Part shown: in pieces, positions 27,925 to 37,068 of the stretch | Layout: each line of letters begins with the position of its first letter | Position numbering within the stretch: position 1 is the stretch's first letter | Source of the DNA: Qipengyuania intermedia | Lineage (GTDB): Bacteria > Pseudomonadota > Alphaproteobacteria > Sphingomonadales > Sphingomonadaceae | Length of the DNA stretch: 64,000 nt | Assembly: GCF_019711615.1 (NCBI RefSeq) | Contig: NZ_JAIGNS010000001.1 | Span: 310,001-374,000 of the forward strand | Direction of reading: 5' to 3' | The notes under the pieces: generated by a model | Database searches by the model: none | What the model was told of the DNA's origin: nothing | The model's input: the letters and a program-made list of their open reading frames with translations, nothing else | Program-made: the position numbers and the translations under genes

Positions 27925-29109
27925 TTACAGGCGGGCGTCCAGTTCCGCAGGCGCGCCGATGCCGCTACGGTCGAAGTCATCCGCAGGTGCCTCTACTGTC
28001 ATCAAGCCGGGCTGTGCACCGCCCAGCCCCTTGCCCGCTTCGGGCAAGTTGAGGCTCCAGCCCATGGTGCCCTCTGCGGCAGAGAGCGAACCAAGGCCGT
28101 CCCAAAGCACGGGAGGCAATTCGCCGCCGAATGCCGCAAGCAACATCTCGGCACCGTCGAGCTGGGGGTCGTAGCCGCCGCCATCGAACTGGTTTGGCCC
28201 GACCACCACTTCGCGTGGCAGCGGATTGTAGCGATCGTCGTCGTAAGGCTGCGTGTAGGCGATCACCATGACCGGTGCGGTCGGGTTGCCCGAGAGGATG
28301 TTGTCCTCGATCAGAACATTCTCGTTCGCCATCACCATGATGCCGGTCCCGCGTCGCACGCCTGCCACGATATTCCCGGGAGGCGCAAAGTTCGGCGTGT
28401 CATTGGCCACCACGAGGTTGTTCGCAACGATAACATTGCCGCCGCCCATTACGGGCAGATTGGGAAGGTCGAAGACAAGGATGCCGCCCGTGTTTCGGGT
28501 CGCAATATTGTGTTCGACCAACGCGTTGCGGCTGTTCTCGATCTCGATCCCCGCCACATTCGCCTCGGCAATCGAGTTGCGCACGGTGATCCGGTTGGAC
28601 TGGCCAACATAGATACCGGCATCGCTTGCCCCGGTGACCTTGACGCCATCGACCAGCACGCCGGTGCTTTCGACCGGATAGATGCCATAGGCCCCATTCT
28701 CGGCATGGGGACCGCGAGTCCAGGTGACGCGGATGCGGTGGTAGACGATATTGTCGGCGCCTTTCGACTTTACGCCGTCGCCCTTGGGGTTCTCCAGTGC
28801 AAAGTCACGCATGGTGACATTATCCGAGGTAACAAGAAGCCCTTCGCCCGCACCCTGTTGCCCGGTGAAGTCCAGCACTGTCCCGTCCATCCCCGCACCG
28901 CGCAATGTCACGCCGTCTACGTCGAGGCTGAGACCGTCGCTCATCGCATATCGCCCCGCTTCAAAGACGATCTCGTCACCGGGCTGGGCAAGGATCAGCG
29001 CCTCCTGCAAGCGCTCCTGCGCGCCTTCTCCCGGCGAAATCGTGTGGGTTTCGGCCAGCAGCGGAGTGGTGCTTGCGAGCAGCGTCGCGGCGAATGCGGT
29101 GCGGATCAT
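27925..29109 (-). CDS. secreted parallel beta-helix repeat protein
   Basis: 394 residues from the ATG at 29109, which has GGGAG upstream; a longer frame to 29133 has no RBS. Signal peptide ends at LLAETH. Repeats of NxV/IxxNxI type (NVTMRDFALENP, NRITVRNSIAEAN, NVLIEDNILSGN) form a right-handed beta-helix as in polysaccharide lyases and carbohydrate-binding proteins. It is the partner protein of the SO2930 cytochrome family. Substrate is unknown; a periplasmic or outer-face glycan is a guess. First gene of the operon with the cytochrome and hydrolase. Confidence 0.88.
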   Translation of the reverse strand: MIRTAFAATLLASTTPLLAETHTISPGEGAQERLQEALILAQPGDEIVFEAGRYAMSDGLSLDVDGVTLRGAGMDGTVLDFTGQQGAGEGLLVTSDNVTMRDFALENPKGDGVKSKGADNIVYHRIRVTWTRGPHAENGAYGIYPVESTGVLVDGVKVTGASDAGIYVGQSNRITVRNSIAEANVAGIEIENSRNALVEHNIATRNTGGILVFDLPNLPVMGGGNVIVANNLVVANDTPNFAPPGNIVAGVRRGTGIMVMANENVLIEDNILSGNPTAPVMVIAYTQPYDDDRYNPLPREVVVGPNQFDGGGYDPQLDGAEMLLAAFGGELPPVLWDGLGSLSAAEGTMGWSLNLPEAGKGLGGAQPGLMTVEAPADDFDRSGIGAPAELDARL

Positions 29110-29165
29110 GTGTGTCTCCCTCTCGGCCCGCATAGTGCCGCTATCGGGAGCTATTGCAAGCGTCT

Positions 29166-29507
29166 CTAGCGCGTCGTGAACGAGCAGATTGCCGCCGAGG
29201 TGCCGACGACCTCGATCGCTTCGGGGTCGTCTACGCGGCGCAGGCGCTCGAGGAATTCGGCCATGGTGAGCGGCACCGCGTTCTCGCCGTCGCGCGCCTG
29301 TAGGTTTTCCAACTTGCGCAATTGGTTGAGCGACAGGCGCTCCGCCATGCGGGAGCCCATGCAGGCCGCGACGGGCTGCGAGATACCCTTGTCGACCAGC
29401 ACGCTCTCAATGCGACCCGCCGTGACGCGCTCGATCCCACCGAAATAGCCCCAGGCGAAAAAGCCGAGGATCGCCACCAGGGCGATGCCGATGATTGCCT
29501 TGCGCAT
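29166..29507 (-). CDS. hypothetical single-helix envelope protein
   Basis: 113 residues with one N-terminal helix (about 5-23) and a soluble part with two cysteines (Cys49, Cys107). No family recognised. It follows the pntB stop by 3 bp and so belongs to the transhydrogenase operon; the link may be only transcriptional. Confidence 0.7.
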   Translation of the reverse strand: MRKAIIGIALVAILGFFAWGYFGGIERVTAGRIESVLVDKGISQPVAACMGSRMAERLSLNQLRKLENLQARDGENAVPLTMAEFLERLRRVDDPEAIEVVGTSAAICSFTTR

Positions 29508-29510
29508 GGG

Positions 29511-31058
29511 TTAGTCGAGCGCCTTCACGATTTCCTCGACCATCTTCTTCGCATCCGACAGCAGCATCATGGTCTGGTCCATGTAGAAGACATCGTTGTC
29601 GACGCCGGCATAGCCCACGCCGCCCATCGAACGCTTGATGAAGAAGACCTGCTTGGCCTTGTCGACGTCGAACACGGGCATGCCGTAGATGGGGCTGGAC
29701 TTGTCGGTCTTGGCCGCCGGGTTCACCACGTCGTTCGCGCCGATGATGAAGGCGACGTCGGCCTGCGCGAATTCGCTGTTGATGTCCTCCAGCTCGAACA
29801 CGTTCTCGTAAGGCACCTGCGCTTCGGCGAGCAGCACGTTCATGTGGCCCGGCATCCGGCCCGCGACGGGGTGGATGGCGTATTTCACCTCAACGCCCTT
29901 TTCTTCGAGGATGTCGGCCATTTCCCTGAGCGCGTGCTGCGCCTGCGCCACTGCCATGCCGTAGCCGGGAATGATGATGACCTTTTCCGCCTGTTCGAGC
30001 ATGAAGGCCGCATCGGCGGCGCTGCCCTGCTTGTAGGGGCGCTGCTCCTTCGCCTCACCCCCGCCCGCGCCTGCGTCGGCACCGAAACCGCCCGCGATCA
30101 CGCTGATGAAGCTGCGGTTCATCGCGCGGCACATGATGTAGCTCAGGATCGCGCCCGAGCTGCCCACCAGCGCGCCGGTGATGATCATCGCCGTATTGCC
30201 GAGCGTGAAGCCCATCGCGGCGGCCGCCCAGCCCGAATAGGAGTTCAGCATCGAGACCACGACCGGCATATCCGCCCCGCCGATGGGGATGATGAGCAGA
30301 AAGCCGATCAGGAAGGCGAGCACCGTCAGCGCGATGATAAGCGGCATGGTCTCGGTAGGTCCGGCCATGGCGAAGAGCGCGGTCAGCACGATGATCGCGG
30401 CCAGCGTTCCGAGATTGATGACATGGCGCGCAGGCAGCAGGATCGGCGAACCACTCATCCGCCCTGAAAGCTTGGCAAAGGCGATAACCGAGCCTGAGAA
30501 AGTGATCGCCCCGATGGCGATGCCGAGGCCCATCTCGACCTTGGAAACTGCACCGATGCTGTCTCCGACGAGCAAGCCAAAAGCCCCCGGATTGAGATAG
30601 GCCGCCCAGCCCACCAGCACCGCAGCAAGGCCGACGAGCGAGTGGAAGGCCGCGACCAGCTCGGGCATCGCGGTCATGGCGATGCGGCGGGCGATGGTGA
30701 TGCCGATCACAGCGCCGATGGCGATGGCGATCAGTATCTCAGTCATCGATGCCCAATCGGGCACCAAGACATCGGAGCAGAAGCCAAATCTGCCACTTGC
30801 GGCCAGATCGTCACACGAACTGCGACCGGGGAAGTGGGTCACCAGCGTAGTGACCACCGCGATCAGCATGCCGATCATGCCGAAGCGGTTGCCCGTCCGG
30901 CTCGTTGCGGGCGAGGACAGGCCGCGCAGCGCGAGGATGAAGAACACGCCCGACACGAGATAGGCAAGCGCGACCCATGGATTCACCGCCTCGCCGGATG
31001 CTGCGTGGGCGGGGGTGGCCAGCACCGCGAACGGTGCGGCAAGGAGAAGGCGAACCAT
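29511..31058 (-). CDS. pntB: NAD(P) transhydrogenase beta subunit
   Basis: Proton-translocating transhydrogenase subunit that holds membrane domain and the NADP(H)-binding domain III; uses proton-motive force to reduce NADP+ with NADH. 515 residues from ATG 31058. N-terminal residues 1-19 look like a signal sequence, then about nine helices, and a C-terminal NADP domain (VIIIPGYGMAVAQAQ; GANDVVNPAAKTDKSSPIYGMPV). The ATG is inside the pntAB stop (TGATG). Co-transcribed with both pntA genes. Confidence 0.97.
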   Translation of the reverse strand: MVRLLLAAPFAVLATPAHAASGEAVNPWVALAYLVSGVFFILALRGLSSPATSRTGNRFGMIGMLIAVVTTLVTHFPGRSSCDDLAASGRFGFCSDVLVPDWASMTEILIAIAIGAVIGITIARRIAMTAMPELVAAFHSLVGLAAVLVGWAAYLNPGAFGLLVGDSIGAVSKVEMGLGIAIGAITFSGSVIAFAKLSGRMSGSPILLPARHVINLGTLAAIIVLTALFAMAGPTETMPLIIALTVLAFLIGFLLIIPIGGADMPVVVSMLNSYSGWAAAAMGFTLGNTAMIITGALVGSSGAILSYIMCRAMNRSFISVIAGGFGADAGAGGGEAKEQRPYKQGSAADAAFMLEQAEKVIIIPGYGMAVAQAQHALREMADILEEKGVEVKYAIHPVAGRMPGHMNVLLAEAQVPYENVFELEDINSEFAQADVAFIIGANDVVNPAAKTDKSSPIYGMPVFDVDKAKQVFFIKRSMGGVGYAGVDNDVFYMDQTMMLLSDAKKMVEEIVKALD

Positions 31059-31342
31059 CACTTCTTCTCCTTCTTCTTGTACATCGCGAGCATTCGCGCC
31101 GTCACCGCAAACCCGCCAAATATGTTCACGCTGGCAAGCACGATGCCGAGCAGCCCCAGCCACTTCGCCCCCGGTACATCAGCCGCCGCCGCCGCGATCA
31201 GCGCGCCCACGATGATCACACTGGAAATCGCATTGGTCACCGCCATCAGCGGCGTGTGCAGCGCGGGCGTGACCGACCAGACCACGTAATAACCGACGAA
31301 ACACGCCAGCACGAAAATCGACAGGATCGAAATGAAGTCCAT
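31058..31342 (-). CDS. pntAB: NAD(P) transhydrogenase alpha subunit, part 2 (membrane)
   Basis: 94 residues with three to four helices, the membrane part of the alpha subunit in the split (three-gene) form of the enzyme typical of Alphaproteobacteria. Ends in a lysine-rich tail KKKEKK. Sits between pntAA (28 bp gap) and pntB (TGATG overlap). Confidence 0.95.
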   Translation of the reverse strand: MDFISILSIFVLACFVGYYVVWSVTPALHTPLMAVTNAISSVIIVGALIAAAAADVPGAKWLGLLGIVLASVNIFGGFAVTARMLAMYKKKEKK

Positions 31343-31370
31343 TGTCGTGACCCCTCCCCGGGTCGGGTAG

Positions 31371-32495
31371 TTATTGCGCCGCCAGCCTCTCGTTCACGAC
31401 CTTGCCGCCCTGCGTCAGGCGAACGGCGTCGCCGATTTCCTCGTCGAGGACCGGCTTACCGGCCTCCTTGTCCCAGAAGGCAGAGAGGAAATTGTAGAGG
31501 TTGCGGGCGAACAGCGCCGAGGCGTCGGCTGCAAGATGTCCGGCCGTGTTCGAATAGCCGATGATCTTCACGCCGTGCTTCTCGACTGTCTGGTCGGGCT
31601 GCGAACCTTCCACGTTTCCGCCCTGCGCCACGGCAAGGTCGAAGATGACGCTGCCCGGCTTCATGCTGGCGATCTGCGTGTCGGAAATCAGACGCGGTGC
31701 ATCGCGACCGGGGATCAGCGCCGTGGTGATGACGATGTCCTGCTTGGCGATGTGTTCGGAGACCAGCTTCGCCTGCGCCTGCTGGTATTCCTCGCTCATT
31801 TCGGTGGCATAGCCGCCCGAGCCTTCGCCCTCGATGCCAGCAACGTCCTCGACGAAAACTGGCTTCGCGCCGAGCGACATGATCTGCTCTTTCGTGGCGC
31901 TACGAACATCGGTGGCCGAGACCTGCGCACCAAGCCGCTTGGCCGTGGCGATCGCCTGGAGCCCGGCGACACCGACGCCCATCACGAACACCTTGGCCGC
32001 TTGCACCGTGCCGGCGGCAGTCATCATCATCGGGAAAGCGCGGCCATAGACATTCGCCGCAGTCAGCACCGCCTTGTAGCCTGACAAATTGGACTGGCTT
32101 GAGAGGACGTCCATACTTTGCGCACGCGTAATGCGCGGCATGAATTCCATCGACAGCGCTTCCAGCCCCGCCTTGGCATAGGCTTCGACGCGCGCTTTCT
32201 CGCGGAAAGGATCGAATGTCGCGGCCACCCACGCACCCGGCTTCGCACCCGCAAGCAGCGCCACGTCGGGCGCCTGCACCCCGAGCACGATGTCGGCGCC
32301 ATCCACGACCTTTGCTGCCGCGGCCACTTCGGCCCCGGCGTCGCGATAGGCTTCGTCGGTGATGGAAGCGCTTACCCCTGCGCCTTCCTCGACCGCGACA
32401 TCAGCGCCCAGTGCGATGAACTTCTTTGCCGTTTCCGGCGTCAATGCGACGCGGCTTTCGCCGGCGTCTCTCTCAGCCAGAACAGTGATCCGCAT
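31371..32495 (-). CDS. pntAA: NAD(P) transhydrogenase alpha subunit, part 1 (NAD-binding)
   Basis: 374 residues forming the soluble NAD(H)-binding domain I. Starts MRITVLAERDAGESRVALTPE, the alanine dehydrogenase/PntA N-terminal motif, and includes the Rossmann GVGVAGLQAIATAKRLGA. Works in the cytoplasm with PntAB and PntB. It follows the aa3 subunit IV gene by 11 bp. Confidence 0.97.
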   Translation of the reverse strand: MRITVLAERDAGESRVALTPETAKKFIALGADVAVEEGAGVSASITDEAYRDAGAEVAAAAKVVDGADIVLGVQAPDVALLAGAKPGAWVAATFDPFREKARVEAYAKAGLEALSMEFMPRITRAQSMDVLSSQSNLSGYKAVLTAANVYGRAFPMMMTAAGTVQAAKVFVMGVGVAGLQAIATAKRLGAQVSATDVRSATKEQIMSLGAKPVFVEDVAGIEGEGSGGYATEMSEEYQQAQAKLVSEHIAKQDIVITTALIPGRDAPRLISDTQIASMKPGSVIFDLAVAQGGNVEGSQPDQTVEKHGVKIIGYSNTAGHLAADASALFARNLYNFLSAFWDKEAGKPVLDEEIGDAVRLTQGGKVVNERLAAQ

Positions 32496-32506
32496 CTAGT
32501 GCGCGC

Positions 32507-32632
32507 TCAACCGGAGATCAGGATGACGACGATCGCAGTGATGATCGCAATTACGGGAATTGCCCACTTAAGCATTCCGATGAAAGAGCCATAGGTCTTG
32601 CTATGCGCTTTCATGTCGTTGCCCGGTTTCAT
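32507..32632 (-). CDS. aa3-type cytochrome c oxidase subunit IV (small)
   Basis: 41 residues: a short head (GNDMKAHSKTYGSFIG) and one transmembrane helix, the recognisable pattern of bacterial aa3 oxidase subunit IV. GGGA precedes the ATG at 32632. Its gene leads the pnt operon here instead of lying with the oxidase genes. Stabilising the oxidase is the reported role for the family. Confidence 0.85.
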   Translation of the reverse strand: MKPGNDMKAHSKTYGSFIGMLKWAIPVIAIITAIVVILISG

Positions 32633-32816
32633 ACTCAGTCCCTCAAATGTTAACTCATTCCCCGAACCCCTAGAACGCCGATTAATCTTCGACAAGTGCC
32701 TGAATTCCCCGATCCACCGCCGATTTTCAGGCTTAATCGCCCCTTTACCCATTTGCGATAGACCCTTTGGCTACGAGCACGCGATCATGCGGGCTCCCGA
32801 AGGAGTATGCGGGACA

Positions 32817-34232
32817 ATGGCGAGTCAGGAAGGCCGTCTTCTCATGCTGATCGACGACGAGCCGGCACAAAGCCGCCTCGTGACCGCCCTCGCCGCGCGC
32901 GAAGGTTGGCGCACGCTCGTGGTCGAGAGCTGCGACGAAGCGCAGCAAACGCTGGCATCGAAGGAAGGCGCCCAGATCGGCGCGGTCCTGCTCGACCAGT
33001 GGGTGCCCGGCGACAGCGCCTGCGATTTCATCCGTATTCTCAAGGCTAACCACCCCAAGATCCCCGTCATGATGCTGACGGCGAGCACTTCGCCCTTGCT
33101 GGCCGTCGAGGCGATGCGCGCGGGCGCTACCGATTACCTGATCAAGCCGATCGCGCCCGAACGTTTCCTCTCGGCCCTGCGCAGCGCCACGCGCCGCGAA
33201 GCGCCGAAGGACGAATTGCAGCCCATGACGGAGAAGCTCTCCGAAGTGCTGGATTTCGATGCCATGGTCGGCACCGCCGCCCCGTTCCGCACCGCGCTTG
33301 CCAAGGCAGCGACCGCCGCGCGCGGTCATGGTCATGTCCTTGTCGAAGGCGAGACGGGCACGGGCAAGGAAATGCTGCTGCGCGCAATGCACCAGGCATC
33401 GACCCGTTCGAAGGCAGCCGTTCGCCTCGTCAATTGCGCGGGCATGCCGGGCAATTCGCTGGAATCGCTCCTGTTCGGACATGAAAAGGGCGCCTTCCCC
33501 GGCGCGTTCGACAAACAGATCGGCCTGATCCAGCATTGCGACGGCGGAACGCTCATGCTCGACGAGATCGACCGGATCGATCCTGCGATCCAGGAGCGGC
33601 TGGCCGAAACGCTGGAAACCGGCATCGTGCGCCCGACCGGCGCGTCGCACGGTTTCAAGGTCGACGTCCGCGTGTTCGGCGCGAGCGACGTTCCGCTAGA
33701 CATATTGATCGAGAACGGTGAATTTTCCGAAGCTTTGCGCGACAAGCTGTCCGCGACCAGCATCTATCTGCCGCCGCTGCGAGACCGGCTGGGGGACATT
33801 CCCGCCCTCACCCGCTATTTCCTCTCGCGCATAGCCGAGCAGCCAGGGCTCAAGCACCACTCGATTGCCGATAGCGGCCTTTCGCTGCTCGAAGCCTACG
33901 ACTGGCCAGGCAATGTCCGCCAGCTGCAGGCCGTGCTCTTCCGCGCGTCGGTCTTCTGCGATGGCGAAGCGCTGACCGCCGAAAGCTTCCCGCAACTCGC
34001 CGAACTGCTCGGCGACGGACACCGCGGTGAAAGCCGCGCGCGCGGGCTTGGCGTCCTGCTTTATCAGGACGACGGAAACCTGCGTCCGCTGGAAGAAATC
34101 GAGGCCGACATCATCCGCCTGGCGATCGGACACTACCGCGGCCGCATGACCGAAGTCGCGCGCCGTCTCGGGATCGGCCGCTCGACCCTCTATCGCAAGC
34201 TTTCCGACCTCGGCATCGACAACGCCGCGTGA
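32817..34232 (+). CDS. sigma-54-type response regulator with GAFPGA loop
   Basis: 471 residues from the ATG at 32817; upstream in-frame starts at 32788 and 32806 are possible. Receiver domain 7-120 with phospho-acceptor Asp60 and Lys110. AAA+ domain 145-370 with Walker A GETGTGKE (178-185) and Walker B GGTLMLDEID. A C-terminal Fis-like helix-turn-helix binds DNA (EVARRLGIGRSTLYRKL). The sigma-54-contacting loop reads GAFPGA (225-230), not GAFTGA, so sigma-54 activation is doubtful. No kinase gene is adjacent. Divergent from the pnt operon. Confidence 0.9.
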   Translation: MASQEGRLLMLIDDEPAQSRLVTALAAREGWRTLVVESCDEAQQTLASKEGAQIGAVLLDQWVPGDSACDFIRILKANHPKIPVMMLTASTSPLLAVEAMRAGATDYLIKPIAPERFLSALRSATRREAPKDELQPMTEKLSEVLDFDAMVGTAAPFRTALAKAATAARGHGHVLVEGETGTGKEMLLRAMHQASTRSKAAVRLVNCAGMPGNSLESLLFGHEKGAFPGAFDKQIGLIQHCDGGTLMLDEIDRIDPAIQERLAETLETGIVRPTGASHGFKVDVRVFGASDVPLDILIENGEFSEALRDKLSATSIYLPPLRDRLGDIPALTRYFLSRIAEQPGLKHHSIADSGLSLLEAYDWPGNVRQLQAVLFRASVFCDGEALTAESFPQLAELLGDGHRGESRARGLGVLLYQDDGNLRPLEEIEADIIRLAIGHYRGRMTEVARRLGIGRSTLYRKLSDLGIDNAA

Positions 34233-34849
34233 CGGGAGGCCCGAAGAAACCCATCGACGACCCCTTGGTTAGGGGCGTCATGCTGGCGGCTGGCGCCGCG
34301 TGGCTGGGCTCGATGGCCATCACCCTAGTTAATCCCCGGCGGCGCAGGCAGTTCTTCGCCAACGTCGCAAAAAGCCAAAAGGAAAGCGCCGTTCGCGAAG
34401 CCGAACGCGTGAAACGCGCCCGCGCCGAAGATCTCGCACGAAAAGCTCGAAGGGCAGAAGAGAAGGCCGAAAATCAGCGTCGTTACGATGCCGAGTTTAT
34501 CGACCGGACGCTGAGGGTGACCAAGCCCTATCCAGACGCGCTAAAAGTCACCCGAACTGGAGGCTGGGGCGGTGCCGTCGGCTTTCATAACCGCAGTGAG
34601 ATTGCAGACGCTTCAATAGATGCGTTCTGGAGCCACTGGGACGCTCGGGGCAACTTCAAGGCGCGGATCGGCAAAGAGTTCGTCGCAGGGGAATTCTACG
34701 ACCGAGACGGGTACGGCATCGCGCCGGGCGGCGAATTCGTTGGGGCAGCGAACGATTTCCTGACCGAGGAACAGGTCGCTGTTATCCTCCGGTTGCTAGG
34801 TGGCGAGGGCGGCCCGGACGAAGTGACATTTCATCGGATCAGACGGTAG
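34229..34849 (+). CDS. hypothetical protein with basic coiled-coil stretch
   Basis: 206 residues if the GTG at 34229 (GTGA overlap with the regulator stop) is used; an ATG at 34280 gives 189. One short N-terminal hydrophobic segment (about 17-33), then a charged helix rich in Arg/Lys/Glu/Ala (38-85), then a globular part. No family recognised. Codon choice and base composition are a little less GC-rich than the neighbours. Translational coupling to the regulator is plausible. Confidence 0.65.
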   Translation: MTGGPKKPIDDPLVRGVMLAAGAAWLGSMAITLVNPRRRRQFFANVAKSQKESAVREAERVKRARAEDLARKARRAEEKAENQRRYDAEFIDRTLRVTKPYPDALKVTRTGGWGGAVGFHNRSEIADASIDAFWSHWDARGNFKARIGKEFVAGEFYDRDGYGIAPGGEFVGAANDFLTEEQVAVILRLLGGEGGPDEVTFHRIRR

Positions 34850-35034
34850 TCTTTTCCCGAGGCAAGCTGCGAACTTCGAAACCGAGAATCGACAAGGCTG
34901 CGTGATCTGCTAGAAAGCGGGTCGAACCGAACGGGAGTAATTCAGGTGAACAAGGGACACCGCTGAGGCGGAACGACTGTCCACGTGGCTGCAATCGCGG
35001 CCCGAATTGCATCTGAATTTCCCGGGGTAACACC

Positions 35035-35817
35035 ATGCAAAAACTGAATGAGAAACTGTGCGTCGTCACCGGCGGCGCACGCGGTATCGGCAAGGCTGTC
35101 TGTGCAGCTTTTAAGGCCGAAGGGGCGCGCGTCGTCCTGACCGATATCGACGAAGCAGAAGGCACGAAGACCGCCGAAGAACTGGGTTGCGAGTTCGCCC
35201 GGCTCGACGTGGCGAGCGAGGCGGACTGGGACGCTCTTGCCCAAGCGTTTCCGTCTATCGACGTGTTGGTCAACAACGCCGGGATCACCGGCTTCGAGGA
35301 CGGACCTGCCGCGCACGATCCGGAGAACGCCAGCCTCGCCGAATGGAACCGCGTACATGCGGTAAACACGGACGGCTGCTTCCTTGGTTGTCGCTATGCC
35401 CTCCGTGCGATGAAGGCGAAAGGTGCAGGATCGATCATCAATATGTCCTCGCGCTCCGGCCTAGTCGGCATTCCGGGTGCCGCCGCCTATGCGGCGAGCA
35501 AGGCGGCGATGCGTAACCATTCAAAGTCCGTGGCGCTCTACGCTGCGCAGAACGGCTGGGCGATCCGCTGCAACTCGATCCATCCTGCCGCCATCCTCAC
35601 CGACATCTGGGAACCGATGCTGGGCGAAGGCCCGGATCGCGATGCCAAGATGGCCGCCTTGGTCGCCGATACGCCCCTGAAGCGCTTCGGCACGGTCGAG
35701 GAGGTCGCCGCGCTCTGCGTCTACCTCGCCAGCGACGAGAGCGGATATATGACCGGCAGCGAGCTCACGCTCGACGGAGGTCTACTGGCGGGCTCGGCAG
35801 CTTCTCCGGGAAGCTAG
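35035..35817 (+). CDS. short-chain dehydrogenase/reductase
   Basis: Classical SDR of 260 residues. NAD(P) site [14 protein letters not shown] motif, catalytic Ser (NMSSRSG) and YxxxK (YAASK) intact; C-terminus [19 protein letters not shown] is typical. Asp after the second strand (VLTDID) suggests preference for NAD+. Substrate unknown; it resembles cyclohexanol- or 3-hydroxysteroid-type dehydrogenases. Its stop overlaps the folP stop by 4 bp (convergent). Confidence 0.92.
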   Translation: MQKLNEKLCVVTGGARGIGKAVCAAFKAEGARVVLTDIDEAEGTKTAEELGCEFARLDVASEADWDALAQAFPSIDVLVNNAGITGFEDGPAAHDPENASLAEWNRVHAVNTDGCFLGCRYALRAMKAKGAGSIINMSSRSGLVGIPGAAAYAASKAAMRNHSKSVALYAAQNGWAIRCNSIHPAAILTDIWEPMLGEGPDRDAKMAALVADTPLKRFGTVEEVAALCVYLASDESGYMTGSELTLDGGLLAGSAASPGS

Positions 35818-36929
35818 CCGGGCAGATCGCTGAAGTCGGTCAGCGCCGCGTCCCTGAGACCGCGCCAGACGTTACGCGCCTGGACGGTTTCTGGGACGTC
35901 ATGCACCCGCACCACCTGCGCCCCGCCATGCATGGCCTCGAGTGCCAACGCAACGCTACCCCCGAGCCGCTCCTCCACCGGCGCCTCCCTGCTCAGCGCA
36001 CCGATCATGCGCTTGCGGCTCGCCCCGAACAGGAGCGGGTGGCCCAGCGCGTGAAACATAGGCAGGGCGTTGATCAGGGCGAGATTGTCGGCCAGCGATT
36101 TGCCGAACCCGATCCCGACATCGAGCATGATGTTCTTCGCTTCGATCCCCGCCTCAAGAGCGGCGTCGCGGCGTGCGCGCAGGGTATCGAAGACATCAAA
36201 TACGACCGCGTCATAGTCGCCGTTCGCATGGAGATCTTCGCCCCCCGCTCCCGGTGCATGCATCAGTACAACGGGGCAACCAGCGGCAGCGACCACTTCT
36301 GCGCTGCGCGGATCGTTCTTGAGACCCGAGACGTCGTTCACAAGGTGCGCGCCCGCTTCGAGTGCCGCCTCCATGACCGCCGCCTTGCGCGTATCGATGC
36401 TGATCGCGGCCCCCATTGCGGAGCATGCCTCGATCGCCGGCACCACGCGCGCGATCTCGTCGCCTTCCCACAATGGCTGCGCACCCGGCCGCGTGCTTTC
36501 GCCGCCGATATCGATGATCGCCGCCCCGGCCTCGAGCATGGCGGCAGCAACTTCGCGCTGGACGTCGGGCTTGTCCATGAACTCGCCGCCGTCGCTGAAG
36601 CTGTCGGGCGTCACATTGAGGATGCCCATGATTTGTGGCTGGTCCAGCGCTACCGCGCGGCTGCCCATCTGCAAGGGCGGATGGGCGAGAGTGAGGTTGG
36701 CCCACTGCGCCTCTGCCTCCGCTCCGACCTCGTCGGGCAAGGCGCCAAGCACATCGTCGATCGTGTCGACCGAGGCGAGGAGCCTTTCGACGACCTCCCC
36801 GTCGCGCCGCAGGATCACGGCGAAGCGGCTAGCGTAGACCATCGTCCCGGCAAGCCGGATGGCATTGCCATGTTCCGATTGGGGACCGGGGGCGAAGCCG
36901 ACAGGGCGGATATAGACGCGATCACTCAT
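35814..36929 (-). CDS. folP: dihydropteroate synthase
   Basis: Condenses 6-hydroxymethyl-dihydropterin diphosphate with p-aminobenzoate in folate synthesis; target of sulfonamides. 371 residues. Both pterin signatures are present: [16 protein letters not shown] (near residue 100) and [12 protein letters not shown]. About 95 residues precede the barrel, longer than the E. coli enzyme, a length seen in related Alphaproteobacteria. SRKRMIG provides the family basic residues. Confidence 0.95.
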   Translation of the reverse strand: MSDRVYIRPVGFAPGPQSEHGNAIRLAGTMVYASRFAVILRRDGEVVERLLASVDTIDDVLGALPDEVGAEAEAQWANLTLAHPPLQMGSRAVALDQPQIMGILNVTPDSFSDGGEFMDKPDVQREVAAAMLEAGAAIIDIGGESTRPGAQPLWEGDEIARVVPAIEACSAMGAAISIDTRKAAVMEAALEAGAHLVNDVSGLKNDPRSAEVVAAAGCPVVLMHAPGAGGEDLHANGDYDAVVFDVFDTLRARRDAALEAGIEAKNIMLDVGIGFGKSLADNLALINALPMFHALGHPLLFGASRKRMIGALSREAPVEERLGGSVALALEAMHGGAQVVRVHDVPETVQARNVWRGLRDAALTDFSDLPG

Positions 36930-37068
36930 CGTTCAGTCTTCTAGCAGCGAAGCTGAAGGATGGAACACATGGAACACGGTCTGGGGAGAGAAATCCGCAT
37001 CCAAATGAATTCGTCGATTTTCGGCTCATGCCCCCCGAATAATGCGGGTCACCGTAGTAGGACAGTCT

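Noticed and set aside
36962..36975. Direct GGAACA repeat upstream of folP, looking like EcfG -35 boxes
   Set aside because: No CGTT at 16-17 bases downstream of either copy on the same strand.
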